Shown here piece by piece: positions 42,480-51,757 of a DNA stretch of 64,000 nt. How positions within the stretch are numbered: position 1 is the first letter of the stretch; each line of letters starts with the position of its first letter. Source of the stretch: Paenibacillus phytohabitans. GTDB taxonomy: Bacteria > Bacillota > Bacilli > Paenibacillales > Paenibacillaceae. Made by a program: the position numbers and the translations under genes. Where the stretch lies: positions 62,001 to 126,000 of the forward strand of contig NZ_WHOB01000048.1 in assembly GCF_013141775.1 (NCBI RefSeq), given 5' to 3'. The notes under the pieces are model-generated. The model saw nothing but the letters and a program-made list of their open reading frames with translations. It made no database searches and was not told the DNA's origin.

Positions 42480-44417
42480 TTACAATTCTTCGATTTCCTG
42501 GAGCCAGAGTGCAGCGGATGCATCACTCGGCATACGCCAGTCGCCGCGCGGCGAGAGGCTGACCGTACCGACCTTCGGTCCGTCCGGCAGGCAGGAGCGC
42601 TTGAACTGCTGGGTGAAGAAGCGTGTAACGAATACCTTCAGCCAGGCAACAAGCTGCTCTTTGGGATAAGCCTCACCGAAAGCGTGCTGGGCGAGGTAGA
42701 GCATTTTGCCGGGCGAAGCTCCTGTGCGCAGCATGTAATACAGGAAGAAATCATGCACAATGTAAGGTCCCAGAATGTTCTCGGTAAGCTGAACGATCTC
42801 CCCGGTTGCCGATGGCGGCAGCAGCTCTGGACTGATTCCTGTCTCGATGATGCTGTAGAGGAACTTGCCCACCGTCTCATCGGCTTCATGATCCGCATAC
42901 CAGGCGACGACATACTGAATCAGCGTCTTCGGAATGCCGGAATTCACGCTGTACATCGACATATGGTCGCCGTTATAGGTACACCACCCAAGTGCCAGCT
43001 CGGATAAGTCGCCTGTTCCGATGACAATGCCGCCGTTCTTATTGGCGAGGTCCATCAGAATCTGCGTACGCTCCCGGGCTTGGACATTCTCATAAGTCAG
43101 GTCATGCACATCTTTGTCATGGCCGATGTCCTCGAAGTGCTGGAGGCAGGCAGCCTTGATATCGACGACCTGAAGCGAGGCGCCGAGCGCTTTGATCAGG
43201 CCGACAGCATTGTCGTAGGTCCGGTTCGTTGTGCCGAAGCCCGGCATCGTGACGGCAAGCACATCGCTGGCCGGACGGCCGAGCAGCTCCATCGCCCGCA
43301 CTGCGACCAGCAGCGCAAGCGTAGAGTCGAGGCCGCCGGAGATGCCGATTACGGCCTGCTTGGTGCCGATGTGGCGGATGCGCTTCATCAGGCCGGAGGT
43401 CTGAATCGAGAGGATTTCCTGGCAGCGTTCGTCACGCTGCAGTGGATTACCCGGGACAAACGGATTGACACCCACTGTCCGCTTCAGTTCACGCTGGCTG
43501 TTCTCACGGACGGGTGAAACGTAGAGCAGCTCGCGGAAATTGCGGCCGCCCTTGCCGGCCCGGAAGGTACCCATCACGGTGCGGGAATATTGAAGCCGCG
43601 GCAGGTCGATGTCGGCGGTGATCATCCGGCTCTCATGGGTGAAGCGCTCAGACTCGGCCAGCAGCTGGCCGTTCTCCGCGATCAGCGAGTGCCCGCCGAA
43701 GACAACATCCGTGGTGGATTCGCCGGTATTGCAGCCGGCATAGACATACCCGGCTACGCAGGAAGCGGACTGGCTGCCCACCAGCTGGCGGCGGTAATCG
43801 GCTTTGCCGACCAGCTCATTGCTGGCAGACGGGTTGAACAGCAGCGTTGCCCCTGCCTGGGCCAGCAGGCTGCTTGGCGGCACCGGCACCCAGAGATCCT
43901 CACAGATCTCCACGCCGAAGGATACATTGCCATTGTTCTCGCAGGCAAAGATGAGATCATTGCCGATCGGTACAACGGCTCCGCCGATCCGCAGCTCGGA
44001 CACTTCCAGTTCTTCCGCACCGGCGAACCAGCGCGGCTCGTAGAATTCGCTATAACCGGGAATGCAGGTCTTCACGACAATTCCGAGAATATGACCTTGC
44101 TGAATGACAGCAGCGCAGTTGAACAGCCGGCTCTTGATGGAGATGGGCAGGCCGGCAATAACGATCATTGTATGTTCTGACGTTGCGGCAGTGATCCGGA
44201 GCAGTGCCTCCGTGGCGGCGTCCAGCAGCCTGGGCTGCAGGAACAGATCCGCACAGGTGTACCCCGTGATGCACAGTTCCGGGAGTACCAGGTACTCAAC
44301 CTCCTGTGCCGCGGCATTTTTTATGACATCAATAATTTGTTCGGAATTGAATACGCAGTCGGCCACCCTCAGCTCGGGGGAAGCGGCAGCGACTCGCGCG
44401 AATCCGTGATTCTGCAT
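42480..44417 (-). CDS. nadE: glutamine-dependent NAD+ synthetase
   Basis: A 645-residue two-domain enzyme that amidates deamido-NAD using ammonia from glutamine. The N-terminal nitrilase-type glutaminase domain (about 1-290) has the catalytic Cys in SFGVEICEDLWVP and Glu in YLVLPELCITGYT. The C-terminal synthetase has the ATP pyrophosphatase loop GISGGLDSTLALL and NGDHMSMYSVNSGIPKTLIQ. Length and architecture match the Mycobacterium/eukaryote-type fused form, unlike the short NadE of B. subtilis. ATG 44417 (AGGTGA 5 bp upstream) is slightly preferred over GTG 44426. Confidence 0.95.
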   Translation of the reverse strand: MQNHGFARVAAASPELRVADCVFNSEQIIDVIKNAAAQEVEYLVLPELCITGYTCADLFLQPRLLDAATEALLRITAATSEHTMIVIAGLPISIKSRLFNCAAVIQQGHILGIVVKTCIPGYSEFYEPRWFAGAEELEVSELRIGGAVVPIGNDLIFACENNGNVSFGVEICEDLWVPVPPSSLLAQAGATLLFNPSASNELVGKADYRRQLVGSQSASCVAGYVYAGCNTGESTTDVVFGGHSLIAENGQLLAESERFTHESRMITADIDLPRLQYSRTVMGTFRAGKGGRNFRELLYVSPVRENSQRELKRTVGVNPFVPGNPLQRDERCQEILSIQTSGLMKRIRHIGTKQAVIGISGGLDSTLALLVAVRAMELLGRPASDVLAVTMPGFGTTNRTYDNAVGLIKALGASLQVVDIKAACLQHFEDIGHDKDVHDLTYENVQARERTQILMDLANKNGGIVIGTGDLSELALGWCTYNGDHMSMYSVNSGIPKTLIQYVVAWYADHEADETVGKFLYSIIETGISPELLPPSATGEIVQLTENILGPYIVHDFFLYYMLRTGASPGKMLYLAQHAFGEAYPKEQLVAWLKVFVTRFFTQQFKRSCLPDGPKVGTVSLSPRGDWRMPSDASAALWLQEIEEL

Positions 44418-44784
44418 GCATTTCACCTGTCCTTTACCTGTCCTTTAGTAGAAGTACACTATCTAAATATTGTACCCATCAAATGGCATTGGTAACAAGC
44501 GGGGATTTGCAGCAATAAGCAGCAGCCGAAGGGGACGCGCTTTTTGGTAGATTAGGAAATCATATATTTCCCGCAAATATGGATAACTTCGAAGAAGCAC
44601 CTGAAGAAACGGGGAACAGCATTGGTAGTTGGCAGGAGTGAGTGTGGTAGCGTTGGCGGCAGGCAATAGGTGGATTTTCTCCACTTGATCATGAACGGAG
44701 GCGCATTTGCCGGGCAGCAGTTGGATAAACAGCACTTACTTTACCGGAAATAGTCTGGAGTAGGGGGAACGCTCGAAATTAAAT

Positions 44785-44899
44785 GACGTTTTTCCAACTA
44801 ATTACCTCTGACGCTCCAAAACATCCGAATTAAGATACGTTTCTCCAACTAATTACCTCTGGCGTTCCAAAACATCCAAAATAAGATACGTTTCTCCAA
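44785..44899. repeat. 51-bp tandem repeat (array D), two full units and a partial
   Basis: Unit 1 (44785-44835) and unit 2 (44836-44886) agree at about 45 of 51 positions, including TCCAACTAATTACCTCTG and TCCAAAACATCC. A third unit keeps only its first 13 bases. The period equals the main spacing in arrays A, B, C and E. Reverse-strand GTTGGAGAAAC resembles GTTGGATAAAC at 44720. The 594-bp gap between nadE and the monooxygenase gene shows no convincing gene. Confidence 0.8.
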
Positions 44900-45011
44900 T
44901 TGCTACTAATGATGCAGAGCCAGAGTGGGTATGATCTAGGATCACCATTTAAGCAGCTGCTAATTTCAATGGGGGATTCAGCCGGTACCTAACCATTGAT
45001 TTTGGGGTGGA

Positions 45012-45353
45012 CTAACGGACCGGGGGGCTCCCCTTTTCAAATCCATAGTCTCTTTCAACCTTGCAGATTCTTGTCTTATAAGTCATATACCAGTCCGCAA
45101 TCCCTTTCCGCTGGGCGACCAGATGCCGTTCGTTGTGCTTCCATTGCTGGATAGCTTCGAGAGAATCCCAATAAGAGACAGTAATCCCTAGACCTTCTCT
45201 GGCGCTCTCTACTCCAAGAAATCCAGGCTGGGCGGCTGCGAGTTTGTCCATTTCCTCGGCCATCTCCGCATATTGGTTATCCCCGTCTGTCCGTTCAGAT
45301 GTGAAAATCACTGCATAATAAGGCGGCGCTGGTGTGTTGGCAATTTCACTCAT
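45012..45353 (-). CDS. antibiotic biosynthesis monooxygenase (ABM) domain protein
   Basis: A 113-residue single-domain dimeric alpha-beta barrel protein. YYAVIFTSERT and AQPGFLGVESAREGLGITVSYWDSLEAIQQWKHNERHLVAQRKG are typical ABM features. Such proteins are cofactor-free monooxygenases, haem-degrading enzymes or stress proteins; the exact reaction is unknown. The start follows GGAGGG. It diverges from the metallo-hydrolase gene. Confidence 0.85.
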   Translation of the reverse strand: MSEIANTPAPPYYAVIFTSERTDGDNQYAEMAEEMDKLAAAQPGFLGVESAREGLGITVSYWDSLEAIQQWKHNERHLVAQRKGIADWYMTYKTRICKVERDYGFEKGSPPVR

Positions 45354-45600
45354 GAACTTTCCCTCCGTTTGATTGGAATGTTGCTATTTCATTTATTTAT
45401 TTTATCAACTAATTCTTTATCTATAGTAGTGCATCTATGATCCGGATGTATAGCCTGGCGGACGAACCGGCCTGTCAGAGCTGCTTGAAGCAAGCGCCGG
45501 TCCACAAAAGCGGGATGGCAGGGTAGGGGATTGTGCAGCGGTAAAACAACGGGCGGAGGAGCAAAATCCGCGATTGAAGCCAGGGGCCTGCGGGCCGCGT

Positions 45601-45629
45601 TTGCGTGCAAGCTGGTTTTGGGTTAGAAT
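45601..45629 (+). promoter_or_regulatory. sigma-A promoter for the UlaG-like gene
   Basis: TTGCGT (45601-45606), 17 bp, TAGAAT (45624-45629), then a GAAGGGAGGG ribosome site at 45641. The rest of the 45354-45657 gap shows nothing else recognisable. Confidence 0.55.
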
Positions 45630-45657
45630 TTTGCCGAGAAGAAGGGAGGGCATGTAC

Positions 45658-46509
45658 ATGCCGTTAACAGGAAAAGAATTGATCGAGGAAGTCCGGGCGA
45701 CCGAGGTGCCCTATGGCTGTCTGGCCGTCTGGTTTCTGGGACAAGCCAGTGTGATTATCAAAGGGGCAGAGGTGACCGTTTATATTGATCCATATGTCTC
45801 TCCTGACCCGGACCGGACGTTCCCGCCGCCGATTCCGCCTGCGGAGATTACGAACATGCAAGTATGCCTGATCACCCATGACCACTCGGATCATCTGGAT
45901 GAGCGGGCGTTGCCGATGCTTGCAGAGCTCAATCCCGCAGCCCGGTTTATAGCTCCGGCGGTCTGCCTGGAACGGTTGCAGGGACTCGGAATACAGAAGG
46001 AGCGCCTAACCGCAGCGTTGCCTGCTCATGCAGCAGAACCCGCACCCGGCCTGCAGGTGTTCCCGGTTGCTGCGGCGCATGAAGATCTGGAGCGCGATGA
46101 ACAGGGCAACCCCAAGTATGTCGGCTACATCCTGCAGCTGAACGGGGTCACGCTGTATCATGCCGGAGATACGGTTCTGTTCCCTGAGCTGATTGAGGAA
46201 GTCGGCAGCCGGAAGGTTGATCTGGCGCTGCTGCCGATTAACGGCCGTGACTACTACCGGGGAAGCCGCAATATTGTCGGCAATATGAACTACCGGGAAG
46301 CGGCGGAGTTTGCGGCGACCAGCGGTTTTGAGACCGTCGTTCCGCTGCATTATGATCTGTACGCCGGTAACGCCGAGAATCCGGGGTATTTCGTCGATCA
46401 CCTGTACCGCCACTTCCCGGAGCAGAAGTTTCATATGATGGCCAGAGCCGAACGGTTCGTCTATGTGTCGGCGCAGGCTTTTAAGAACAGCACTCCAGAC
46501 TCCAAGTAA
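45658..46509 (+). CDS. metallo-beta-lactamase-fold hydrolase, UlaG-like
   Basis: A 283-residue metallo-hydrolase. The dinuclear metal motif is THDHSDHLDE near 80, with further ligands in YHAGDTVLFPE and VVPLHYDLYAG. The pattern VWFLGQASVIIKGAEVTVYIDPYVSPDPDRTFPPPIPP resembles L-ascorbate-6-phosphate lactonase (UlaG), but no ascorbate genes are nearby, so the substrate is open. ATG 45658 is preferred over 45652 because the GAAGGGAGGG site ends 7 bp before it. Confidence 0.85.
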   Translation: MPLTGKELIEEVRATEVPYGCLAVWFLGQASVIIKGAEVTVYIDPYVSPDPDRTFPPPIPPAEITNMQVCLITHDHSDHLDERALPMLAELNPAARFIAPAVCLERLQGLGIQKERLTAALPAHAAEPAPGLQVFPVAAAHEDLERDEQGNPKYVGYILQLNGVTLYHAGDTVLFPELIEEVGSRKVDLALLPINGRDYYRGSRNIVGNMNYREAAEFAATSGFETVVPLHYDLYAGNAENPGYFVDHLYRHFPEQKFHMMARAERFVYVSAQAFKNSTPDSK

Positions 46510-46523
46510 GCGCATTCAAAAGA

Positions 46524-46640
46524 TCAGCCGAATTTCTTGAACACCATCCACAAAAGCGAAATCAGACACACGCCGACGGCGGCGAGAACCAGCGGAAACC
46601 ACAGCGGAGCGGAGGTTGCAGCAATCTGGATCATCCCCAT
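46524..46640 (-). CDS. 38-residue single-span membrane peptide
   Basis: A small gene in tandem behind the DeoR gene. ATG 46640 is preceded by AAGGAGGTGA at 8-bp spacing, one of the best ribosome sites in the window. The peptide has a polar start (MGMIQIAATSAP), one hydrophobic span (LWFPLVLAAVGVCLISLLWMV) and a basic end (FKKFG), so it should insert with its C-terminus inside. No family recognised. It lies 35 bp after the DeoR stop, so it is probably co-transcribed. Confidence 0.7.
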   Translation of the reverse strand: MGMIQIAATSAPLWFPLVLAAVGVCLISLLWMVFKKFG

Positions 46641-46675
46641 TCTGTGGTTCACCTCCTTCCGGTGCAGAGTTTGCG

Positions 46676-47446
46676 CTACTGCAGCGCAGGATAGAGCAGA
46701 GACACCTGATATTTGCTTAAGAAATCAATCCATTCTTCGGACGGCCGCTGATCGGTGACGATATAATCGACTTTGTCGAAGCTGAACAGCCGGATGAAGG
46801 CGATCCGGTCGAACTTGGAATGGTCGGCCAGGAGCACAACCTTGTTCGCCTGCTGCTGCATCAGCACCTTGAGCTCGGTCTCGGCTTCATTCGAATCGCT
46901 GAGTCCGCCGGTCATGGAGAGCGCCTTGCAGCTGAAGATGGCCACATCCACATTATATTTCAGGATCGTCTGCGACGCCGTCGGCCCTACAAAAGAGCTG
47001 GTCTCCGGACCCAGAATGCCCCCCGTGGAAATGAGCTTCTGTCCGGAATGCTGGAACTCTGACAATACCGCCAGGGAATTGGTGATGATTGTCAGATTTT
47101 TTTTGTCCTCCACGATTCTCCGCAAGCCTTCAAAAGCCGTTGTGCTGGTATCAGTCATCACACTGTCCCCGTCACTGATCAGCTCCAGCAGACATGCAGC
47201 AATCATCCGCTTCGCTTCAATGTTGACCTGATGCCTGTGGGAGTAGGAGGGGTCCTCGTTGGTATGGGCGTTCAGAATCGCCCCGCCGTAATTCTTCTTG
47301 GCAATACCCTCTTTATCCAGCCGGTCGAGATCACGCCGGATGGTCTCCTCCGATACACCGAATTTCTGCGCCAGGTCCGCTACGTGAACCTTCTTATGCC
47401 TGTATAGCTCGTTGATTACCAGATCCCGCCGTTCAAAAGCCTTCAT
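46676..47446 (-). CDS. DeoR-family repressor of the fucose operon
   Basis: A 256-residue regulator. The DeoR helix-turn-helix (KAFERRDLVINELYRHKKVHVADLAQKFGVSEETIRRDLDRLDKEG) is followed by a sugar-phosphate-binding domain (SDGDSVMTDTSTTAFEGLRRI, NSLAVLSEF, SFVGPTAS). Such proteins sense phosphorylated sugars; fuculose-1-phosphate is likely here by context. ATG 47446 (AGGGTGGG 7 bp upstream) is preferred over GTG 47458. It is divergent from fucI, with an inverted repeat in the shared region. Confidence 0.88.
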   Translation of the reverse strand: MKAFERRDLVINELYRHKKVHVADLAQKFGVSEETIRRDLDRLDKEGIAKKNYGGAILNAHTNEDPSYSHRHQVNIEAKRMIAACLLELISDGDSVMTDTSTTAFEGLRRIVEDKKNLTIITNSLAVLSEFQHSGQKLISTGGILGPETSSFVGPTASQTILKYNVDVAIFSCKALSMTGGLSDSNEAETELKVLMQQQANKVVLLADHSKFDRIAFIRLFSFDKVDYIVTDQRPSEEWIDFLSKYQVSLLYPALQ

Positions 47447-47544
47447 CGCGTTGCCCACCCTTGATTAAATAGTTCTAGCCATAGTATATCAACTAGTTTA
47501 CTACATATTTCTCCAAAACTTAAATAATTAAAACGAACATAATC

Positions 47545-47603
47545 CCACACTATATTTGAATTATATCACACAATACCACATAAATATCAAATATAAAGTG
47601 TGG
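47545..47603. promoter_or_regulatory. inverted repeat, candidate DeoR operator pair
   Basis: CCACACTATATTTGA (47545-47559) is matched by the inverse TCAAATATAAAGTGTGG (47587-47603), differing by a 2-base bulge. The arms are 27 bp apart, and the second ends 8 bp before the fucI -35 box. This would allow looping or promoter blocking. Confidence 0.6.
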
Positions 47604-47610
47604 AATATTG

Positions 47611-47639
47611 TTGACTTTATGAGTTTAGAAATCTATGAT
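47611..47639 (+). promoter_or_regulatory. sigma-A promoter of the fuc operon
   Basis: TTGACT (47611-47616), 17 bp, TATGAT (47634-47639): a near-consensus promoter about 145 bp before fucI. Confidence 0.75.
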
Positions 47640-47702
47640 GGAGAAGAAAAGGATTAGTCGGCGGAGAATGCCCATAGTTTGCAGACAGTAGCAGGCTGTA
47701 TT

Positions 47703-47716
47703 TGATAGCGCTTACT
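47703..47716 (+). promoter_or_regulatory. cre-like site in the fucI leader
   Basis: TGATAGCGCTTACT matches the cre consensus at 12 of 14 positions. It lies 64 bp downstream of the -10 box, where CcpA would act as a road-block. Confidence 0.6.
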
Positions 47717-47785
47717 AATCGGAGTGTACAGCTCCAATGAAATTATTTTATCCAAATCAACCATTGATTCCGGGGAGGAACGGCA

Positions 47786-49552
47786 GTGACAGCAAATTAT
47801 CCGAAGATTGGTATACGGCCTACGATTGACGGCAGAAGACGCGGGGTGCGTGAATCGCTTGAGGCCCAGACTATGGGGATGGCACAGCGTGTGGCGGCAT
47901 TTTTGCAGGAGAATTTATTTTATCCGGACGGTTCGCAGGTGGAGTGTATTATTGCCGATTCTACCATTGGCGGTGTGAAGGAAGCTGCGGCGGCAGCGCA
48001 GAAGTTCGCAGGTGCGGGTGTAGGCGTATCAATTACGGTCACACCTTGCTGGTGTTACGGATCAGAAACGATGGATATGGATGCTTCGATTCCGCATGCG
48101 GTATGGGGATTTAACGGAACGGAACGCCCCGGGGCGGTGTATCTGGCGGCAGTGCTGTCTGCTTATGCGCAAAAAGGCATTCCGGCCTTCGGCATCTACG
48201 GCGAAGATGTTCAGGAATCCAGCAGTGAGGAGATCCCGGCGGATGTACAGGCCAAGCTGCTCCAGTTCGCGAAGTCGGCACTTGCGGCTGCACTGATGAA
48301 GGGGAAGTCTTATCTGTCGATGGGCTCCGTATCCATGGGGATCGCCGGTTCTATCGTCAACGAGCAGTTCTTCCAGGAGTACCTCGGCATGCGCAATGAG
48401 TATATCGATATGTCTGAATATGTCCGGAGATTCGAGGAAGAAATCTATGATCCTGAGGAGTTCAAGCGGGCACTGGCCTGGGTGAAGGACAACTGCCGGG
48501 TGGGAGCGGACAATAACCCGCAGCATCTGCAGCTCAGCGAAGAGGTTAAGGAAGAGCAATGGGAGACCTGTGTCAAAATGGCGCTGATTGCCCGCGATCT
48601 GATGATCGGCAATCCGGAGCTTGCGAAGCTTGGCTTCGAGGAAGAAGCAAACGGTCACAACGCTCTGCTGGGCGGCTTCCAGGGCCAGCGTCAATGGACG
48701 GACCATTTCCCGAACGGTGATTTCATGGAGACGATTCTTAACTCCTCGTTCGACTGGAACGGCAGACGGGCGCCTTATATTGTCGCGACCGAGAATGACA
48801 GCCTGAATGGGGTCACGATGCTGTTCAATTATCTGCTGACGAATACGGCGCAGATTTTTGCCGATGTCCGCACCTTCTGGAGTCCGGCTGCAGTGAAGCG
48901 TGTGACGGGATACGAGCTGGAGGGGGCGGCGGCAGGCGGTCTGCTGCATCTGATTAACTCCGGTTCAGCGGCACTGGACGGAACCGGTGAGCAGAGCATT
49001 GACGGCAAGCCGGCGATCAAGCCGTTCTGGGACATCACGGATGAGGAAGCGGCTGCCTGTCTCGCACAGACCCAGTTCCGCCCGGCCTCGCAGGAATATT
49101 TCCGAGGGGGCGGCTTCTCAACAGACTACCTGACCAAGGGCGGAATGCCGGTCACCATGGCCCGGCTGAATCTGGTTAAGGGGCTCGGGCCTGTGCTCCA
49201 GCTGGTGGAAGGCTTCACGGTGGAGCTGCCGGGAGAAGTGCATGATACGCTGGACCAGAGAACGGACCCTACCTGGCCGACAACCTGGTTCGCACCTAAG
49301 CTGACAGGCAAGGGCTCGTTCCAGTCTGTATATGATGTGATGAACAATTGGGGCGCCAACCACGGAGCGATCAGCTACGGGCATATTGGAGCCGATCTGA
49401 TTACACTGGCCTCGATCCTGCGGATTCCGGTCAGTATGCATAACGTGGAGGATTCGCGTATTTTCCGGCCGCGTGTCTGGTCGCTATTCGGCACAGAGGA
49501 TCTGGAAAGTGCTGACTATAGAGCCTGCCGCAACTTTGGGCCGCTCTACTAA
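47786..49552 (+). CDS. fucI: L-fucose isomerase
   Basis: A 588-residue enzyme converting L-fucose to L-fuculose (family members also accept D-arabinose). Typical FucI segments are present: [29 protein letters not shown] at the start, [33 protein letters not shown], and [33 protein letters not shown] at the end. Full family length. The GTG start follows GGGGAGG. First gene of the fuc operon. Confidence 0.95.
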   Translation: MTANYPKIGIRPTIDGRRRGVRESLEAQTMGMAQRVAAFLQENLFYPDGSQVECIIADSTIGGVKEAAAAAQKFAGAGVGVSITVTPCWCYGSETMDMDASIPHAVWGFNGTERPGAVYLAAVLSAYAQKGIPAFGIYGEDVQESSSEEIPADVQAKLLQFAKSALAAALMKGKSYLSMGSVSMGIAGSIVNEQFFQEYLGMRNEYIDMSEYVRRFEEEIYDPEEFKRALAWVKDNCRVGADNNPQHLQLSEEVKEEQWETCVKMALIARDLMIGNPELAKLGFEEEANGHNALLGGFQGQRQWTDHFPNGDFMETILNSSFDWNGRRAPYIVATENDSLNGVTMLFNYLLTNTAQIFADVRTFWSPAAVKRVTGYELEGAAAGGLLHLINSGSAALDGTGEQSIDGKPAIKPFWDITDEEAAACLAQTQFRPASQEYFRGGGFSTDYLTKGGMPVTMARLNLVKGLGPVLQLVEGFTVELPGEVHDTLDQRTDPTWPTTWFAPKLTGKGSFQSVYDVMNNWGANHGAISYGHIGADLITLASILRIPVSMHNVEDSRIFRPRVWSLFGTEDLESADYRACRNFGPLY

Positions 49553-49580
49553 TCTTCAAAGTGAAGCGGGTGCGGAGAAC

Positions 49581-51068
49581 ATGGGCGAAGAGATAATCAA
49601 GCTGCTGGCAATCGATCTGGGTGCCAGCTCCGGCAGGGTCATGCTGGGAACGTATGCTGGAGGGAAGGTGGAGGTGGAAGAAATCCGCCGCTTCCCTAAC
49701 GGGCCCGTAGAGGCTGACGAGCAGTTGTACTGGGATGTCCAGCAGCTGTTTCATGAGATGAAGCAGGGGATTCTGGAGGCCGCGAAGTCCCGCGGCCCAT
49801 TGCAGTCTTTGAGTGTCGATACCTGGGGAGTCGACTATGGCTTCCTGGATGCTGAGGGGGAGCTGCTGTACTCCCCGCATCACTACCGGGACCAGCGGAT
49901 GGAGGGTATTGCTTTGGCGTTGGAGGCAGCCCTGCCCCCTGAGGAGCAGTTCAAGCTGACGGGCAACCAGTCCAGCCCGATTAATACGGTGTATCAATTA
50001 TTTGCCGATCTGCAGGCTAACCCGGAGCTTACACAAAAGGCCAGTCTGCTGCTGATGATGCCTGACCTGTTCAATTATATGTTCAGCGGCACGGCGGTCG
50101 CTGAGCAGACCATCTGGAGCACCAGCGGCCTGCTGAATCCGGATTCGTCTGCTCCGGCAAGCGAAGTGCTGCGCAGGCTGGAGCTCCCGGTGAAGCTGAT
50201 TCCCCGGCTGGTGCCGGCGGGCACTGTAATCGGCGAGCTTCGGCCAGGCCTGCAGGAAGAGCTTGGTTCCGGCCCGCTCAAGGTCATTGCCGGGGCTTCG
50301 CACGACACTGCTTCCGCTGTGGCTTCCATCCCTTACGGGCTTGGAGGCTCCACCGGCGGAGAGGGTTCCGCCGCCTTCATCAGCTGCGGAACCTGGTCGC
50401 TGGTCGGCCTGGAGACTGCGGAGCCTATACTTAGCGCCGAGGCCGACGCCTACGGCTTCACCAATGAGAGCTGCTTCGGCGGCACGAACCGCCTGCTGAA
50501 GAATATCACCGGCCTGTGGCTGCTGCAGGAGACCCAGCGCGGCTGGGCAGAAGCGGGAGAACCGCTCAGCCATCAGGAGGCGGCAGAGCTGGCTGAGGGG
50601 CTGGACCGGTCGACAGCGCGTATAGCCGTTCTGGACCCGAACGATCCCCTCTTCAGCACCCCGGGGGATATGCCGCTGCGGATTGAATCGTATTGTATCC
50701 GCACAGGCCAGCCTGTACCGCAGAGCCGGGCGGAGATCATCCGCACCATTCTGGAGAGTCTGGCCCAGTCTTACGCCAGCACGATCCGTGAACTGGAGAC
50801 ACTCACAGGCAGCCCGGTCAGCTGCATTCATATGGTCGGCGGAGGCATCCAGAACAAGCTGCTATGCCAGCTTACAGCGGATGCCACAGGCAAAGAAATC
50901 ATTGCCGGACCGGTAGAGGCAAGTGCAATCGGCAACGTATTGGTGCAACTGACGGCACTGGGAGCGATTGAAGCATCCGAAGCCAGAACAATTGTAGCCC
51001 GTTCCAGTGCCCCTGTCCGGTATCAGCCGGCTTTATCAATTATTCATAGCGATCAAGGAGGACAATGA
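49581..51068 (+). CDS. RhaB-type sugar kinase (fuculokinase role by context)
   Basis: A 495-residue FGGY-family carbohydrate kinase. LLAIDLGASSGRVMLG (ATP/phosphate loop), DTWGVDYGFLD, GASHDTASAVASIP, SCGTWSLVGLE and TNESCFGGTNRLLKNITGLWLLQETQR are signatures of rhamnulokinases rather than FucK. Placed between fucose isomerase and a class II aldolase, it most likely phosphorylates L-fuculose. Start at ATG 49581 (GGAG 5 bp upstream). It overlaps the aldolase gene by 4 bp. Confidence 0.88.
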   Translation: MGEEIIKLLAIDLGASSGRVMLGTYAGGKVEVEEIRRFPNGPVEADEQLYWDVQQLFHEMKQGILEAAKSRGPLQSLSVDTWGVDYGFLDAEGELLYSPHHYRDQRMEGIALALEAALPPEEQFKLTGNQSSPINTVYQLFADLQANPELTQKASLLLMMPDLFNYMFSGTAVAEQTIWSTSGLLNPDSSAPASEVLRRLELPVKLIPRLVPAGTVIGELRPGLQEELGSGPLKVIAGASHDTASAVASIPYGLGGSTGGEGSAAFISCGTWSLVGLETAEPILSAEADAYGFTNESCFGGTNRLLKNITGLWLLQETQRGWAEAGEPLSHQEAAELAEGLDRSTARIAVLDPNDPLFSTPGDMPLRIESYCIRTGQPVPQSRAEIIRTILESLAQSYASTIRELETLTGSPVSCIHMVGGGIQNKLLCQLTADATGKEIIAGPVEASAIGNVLVQLTALGAIEASEARTIVARSSAPVRYQPALSIIHSDQGGQ

Positions 51069-51718
51069 TGAATACGAAGGAAGAGGAATTGCGGCGGCTT
51101 ATCTGTGATATCGGCCGCAATCTGTTTAATAAGGATTTTATTGCCGCCAATGACGGCAACATCTCGGCACGCCTGTCGGCTACAGAGGTAATCACCTCAC
51201 CAACAGGAGTCAGCAAAGGCTATCTGCAGCCGCATATGCTGGTCAAAGTGAATCTGCAGGGAGATATCCTTGAAGCTGCGGAGGGCTACCGGCCATCCAC
51301 GGAAGTGAAGATGCATCTGAAGATTTACAATGAGCTGCCGGAGATGGGCGGCGTAGTGCATGCGCATCCGCCGTATGCGACCGCTTTTGCCATCAAGGGC
51401 GAAGCGCTCGACAAGATGATGATGCCTGAGTCGGTGATTGCCATGGGGGATATTCCACTGGCGGTATACGGAACGCCTTCAACCGAGGAGATTCCGGATT
51501 CGCTGATCCCCTTCCTCGGCAAGAAAACGGCTGTCCTGCTGGAGAGCCATGGCGCATTGACCTGGGGCAAGGATGTAATGGCTGCCTACATGAATATGGA
51601 GCGGCTGGAATATACGGCGAAGCTAACCTTCCTGACCCGGATGATCGGCGGGGAACGTGAGCTTCCTCAGCACCGGATCGAGGAGCTGGTAGCTTTGAGA
51701 TCGTTCTACGGCATGTAA
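51065..51718 (+). CDS. fucA: class II aldolase, L-fuculose-phosphate aldolase
   Basis: A 217-residue zinc aldolase that splits L-fuculose-1-phosphate to dihydroxyacetone phosphate and L-lactaldehyde. Visible family motifs are FIAANDGNISARL (phosphate site), VVHAHPPYATAFA (two zinc His) and LLESHGALTWGKD (third His). Length matches FucA. Start ATG 51065 or the adjacent 51068, behind CAAGGAGGACA. Confidence 0.92.
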   Translation: MMNTKEEELRRLICDIGRNLFNKDFIAANDGNISARLSATEVITSPTGVSKGYLQPHMLVKVNLQGDILEAAEGYRPSTEVKMHLKIYNELPEMGGVVHAHPPYATAFAIKGEALDKMMMPESVIAMGDIPLAVYGTPSTEEIPDSLIPFLGKKTAVLLESHGALTWGKDVMAAYMNMERLEYTAKLTFLTRMIGGERELPQHRIEELVALRSFYGM

Positions 51719-51757
51719 GCCGCGGCTTCAACACAGGAATGAAGGAGGATAGTAGTC

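Noticed and set aside
44463-44735. 90-codon minus-strand frame in the gap after nadE
   Set aside because: No ribosome site; the region looks like intergenic repeat DNA with short inverted words such as GTGGATTTTCTCCAC.
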